Source: an uncultured Candidatus Altimarinota bacterium (lineage in GTDB: Bacteria; Patescibacteriota; Gracilibacteria; BD1-5; UBA6164). Taken from it: DNA of 8,329 nt. Shown here piece by piece: positions 7,479 through 8,329 of this stretch. The position numbers were made by a program, and so were the translations under genes. Below the pieces are notes generated by a model. The model ran no database searches, was not told where the DNA came from, and worked only from the letters and a program-made list of their open reading frames with translations. Positions within the stretch are counted from its first letter, which is position 1, and each line of letters opens with the position of its first letter. The stretch spans positions 1 to 8,329 of the forward strand of contig CALHAQ010000005.1 of the NCBI GenBank assembly GCA_937931775.1, read 5' to 3'.

Positions 7479-7506
7479 TTGACTTTATATTTAAAATGAT
7501 TTTAAT
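7479..7506 (+). promoter_or_regulatory. Probable promoter of the plus-strand hypothetical gene
   Basis: TTGACT (7479-7484) and TTTAAT (7501-7506) are 16 bp apart. The -35 hexamer and spacer match those of the rpsT promoter, and the -10 has one mismatch to TATAAT. Transcription would begin near 7513, about 25 nt before the start codon. The -35 elements of this site and the minus-strand site are only 18 bp apart, so the two promoters are back to back and could share a regulator. Confidence 0.5.
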
Positions 7507-7538
7507 ATATATAAATATAAGAATTACAAAAAATACTC

Positions 7539-8329
7539 ATGATGAATCTACGAAACATGACAGGTAATAGCATCAATCAGTTAAAAGAGAGTGCTAAAGA
7601 TCTCCTAAAACCTCACGAGTATCAACTATTGCTTATTTCAGCAGGTGTATGAATTGGGATCGAGAAAATATTAAATCAAGTTTGAGTTGATATAAAGGAT
7701 ATTCCCTCAGATGCGTTATCAGGTCCTATTATAGCGACAGGTTTTCTTACAACTGCAATATCTGCATATCAATTTTCTACTGGTAAATCATGAGATGTTT
7801 CTAGTAAAGCTAAAGTAGATGAAATAATTCAAGAACTCTCACAAACATGAGATAAATTAAAAGGAATGTGTGATCTCATGTATTTTAGTATGAGGGATAC
7901 TGAAGAGAATACTGAAAAACTTGAAAAGGTTAATGAGTTACGAAGAAAATTAAAATATACCTACTTAGCTATGCTTCTCTTATGAGCATATATTATTAGG
8001 GATGAAAAATGACCTTGTTTTGAGTGTTTTGACGCTATATGTAATAAATGGTTTGAGGAGAAAGATCAAACTCAAGACACAAATCAAGGGACACAAAATG
8101 AGCAAATCGCATATTACGAAAATCTTTTTTCAAGAGCAATTAAAGATTCCATAGATATGGAATGATTTAATGAAAAAATAACAAGTGACAACACTTCTCT
8201 TATTGTAGAAGTAATAAATAAACTAGAGGATTATTATCACGAAACGTTTACAGAGTTTGCTAACTCTGTAGGTATGCCATTTTCAACCTTAGAAGAGGCT
8301 CTAGCAATTGCACAATTAACAGATAAAGT
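7539..8329 (+). CDS. Hypothetical membrane protein (3' end outside window)
   Basis: I do not recognise the family. At least 263 residues are visible from ATGATG at 7539; the second ATG at 7542 is an equally good start. Seven TGA codons read as Gly keep the frame open to the window edge; with TGA as a stop it breaks into short pieces. Three hydrophobic segments are seen: YQLLLISAGVGIGI (about 28-41), GPIIATGFLTTAISAYQF (62-79) and YLAMLLLGAYII (142-153). Between the second and third is a charged, probably helical stretch (about 92-139) rich in Glu and Lys. After the third comes a Cys-rich stretch, PCFECFDAIC (Cys160, Cys163, Cys168), then a Gln/Asn/Thr-rich linker and a long helical-looking acidic region. 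This suggests an inner-membrane anchor with soluble parts on one side. Topology and function are unknown. No Shine-Dalgarno sequence is present. Confidence 0.7.

Noticed and set aside
1..8329. TGA read as selenocysteine or tryptophan
   Set aside because: Recognisable sites align to Gly, not Cys or Trp. TGG still encodes Trp (for example in EFDWC and the RLW segment of bL20), and no SECIS-like element was seen.
1..8329. CRISPR array, insertion sequence, prophage or att site
   Set aside because: No spaced direct repeats, terminal inverted repeats, transposase or integrase motifs were found on either strand.

Overview
The window comes from a bacterium that reads TGA as glycine (genetic code 25). 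This points to the candidate-phylum lineages Ca. Gracilibacteria (BD1-5/GN02) or Ca. Absconditabacteria (SR1). With TGA as a stop, pheT, infC, carA, carB and both hypothetical genes break into fragments. With TGA as Gly, each reads as one intact frame, and many of the 51 in-frame TGA codons fall on glycines that are conserved in the family. All eight visible gene ends are TAA. The DNA is AT-rich, and no start codon has a clear Shine-Dalgarno sequence.

Positions 1-2710, translation block. The window opens inside pheT (C-terminal half of the phenylalanyl-tRNA synthetase beta subunit). Next comes a near-consensus promoter (TTGACT-N16-TATAAT), then rpsT (bS20), infC (IF-3), rpmI (bL35) and rplT (bL20), closed by a UUCG-loop intrinsic terminator. 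infC-rpmI-rplT is the classical bacterial operon. pheT next to it recalls the E. coli thrS-infC-rpmI-rplT-pheST region, but here rpsT lies between pheT and infC.

Positions 2740-7056, carbamoyl-phosphate synthase. carA (glutaminase subunit, 357 aa) and carB (synthetase subunit, 1067 aa) lie 9 nt apart and end at a strong terminator. CarA releases ammonia from glutamine. CarB uses two ATP and bicarbonate to make carbamoyl phosphate for pyrimidine or arginine synthesis. Both proteins resemble the CPSase part of eukaryotic CAD more than E. coli CarAB. No other pyrimidine or arginine gene is visible.

Positions 7040-8329, accessory end. A 121-aa acidic protein of unknown function on the minus strand has its stop codon in the loop of the carB terminator. 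A second unknown gene, predicted to encode a membrane protein, starts on the plus strand and runs off the window. The two are divergent and share a 133-bp region with back-to-back promoter-like sites.

I see no tRNA or rRNA gene, CRISPR array, insertion sequence or att site. No gene-free stretch exceeds 300 bases. Apart from the alternative code, most of the window is ordinary housekeeping. The two unknown genes and the CAD-like carAB are the parts most worth a second look.
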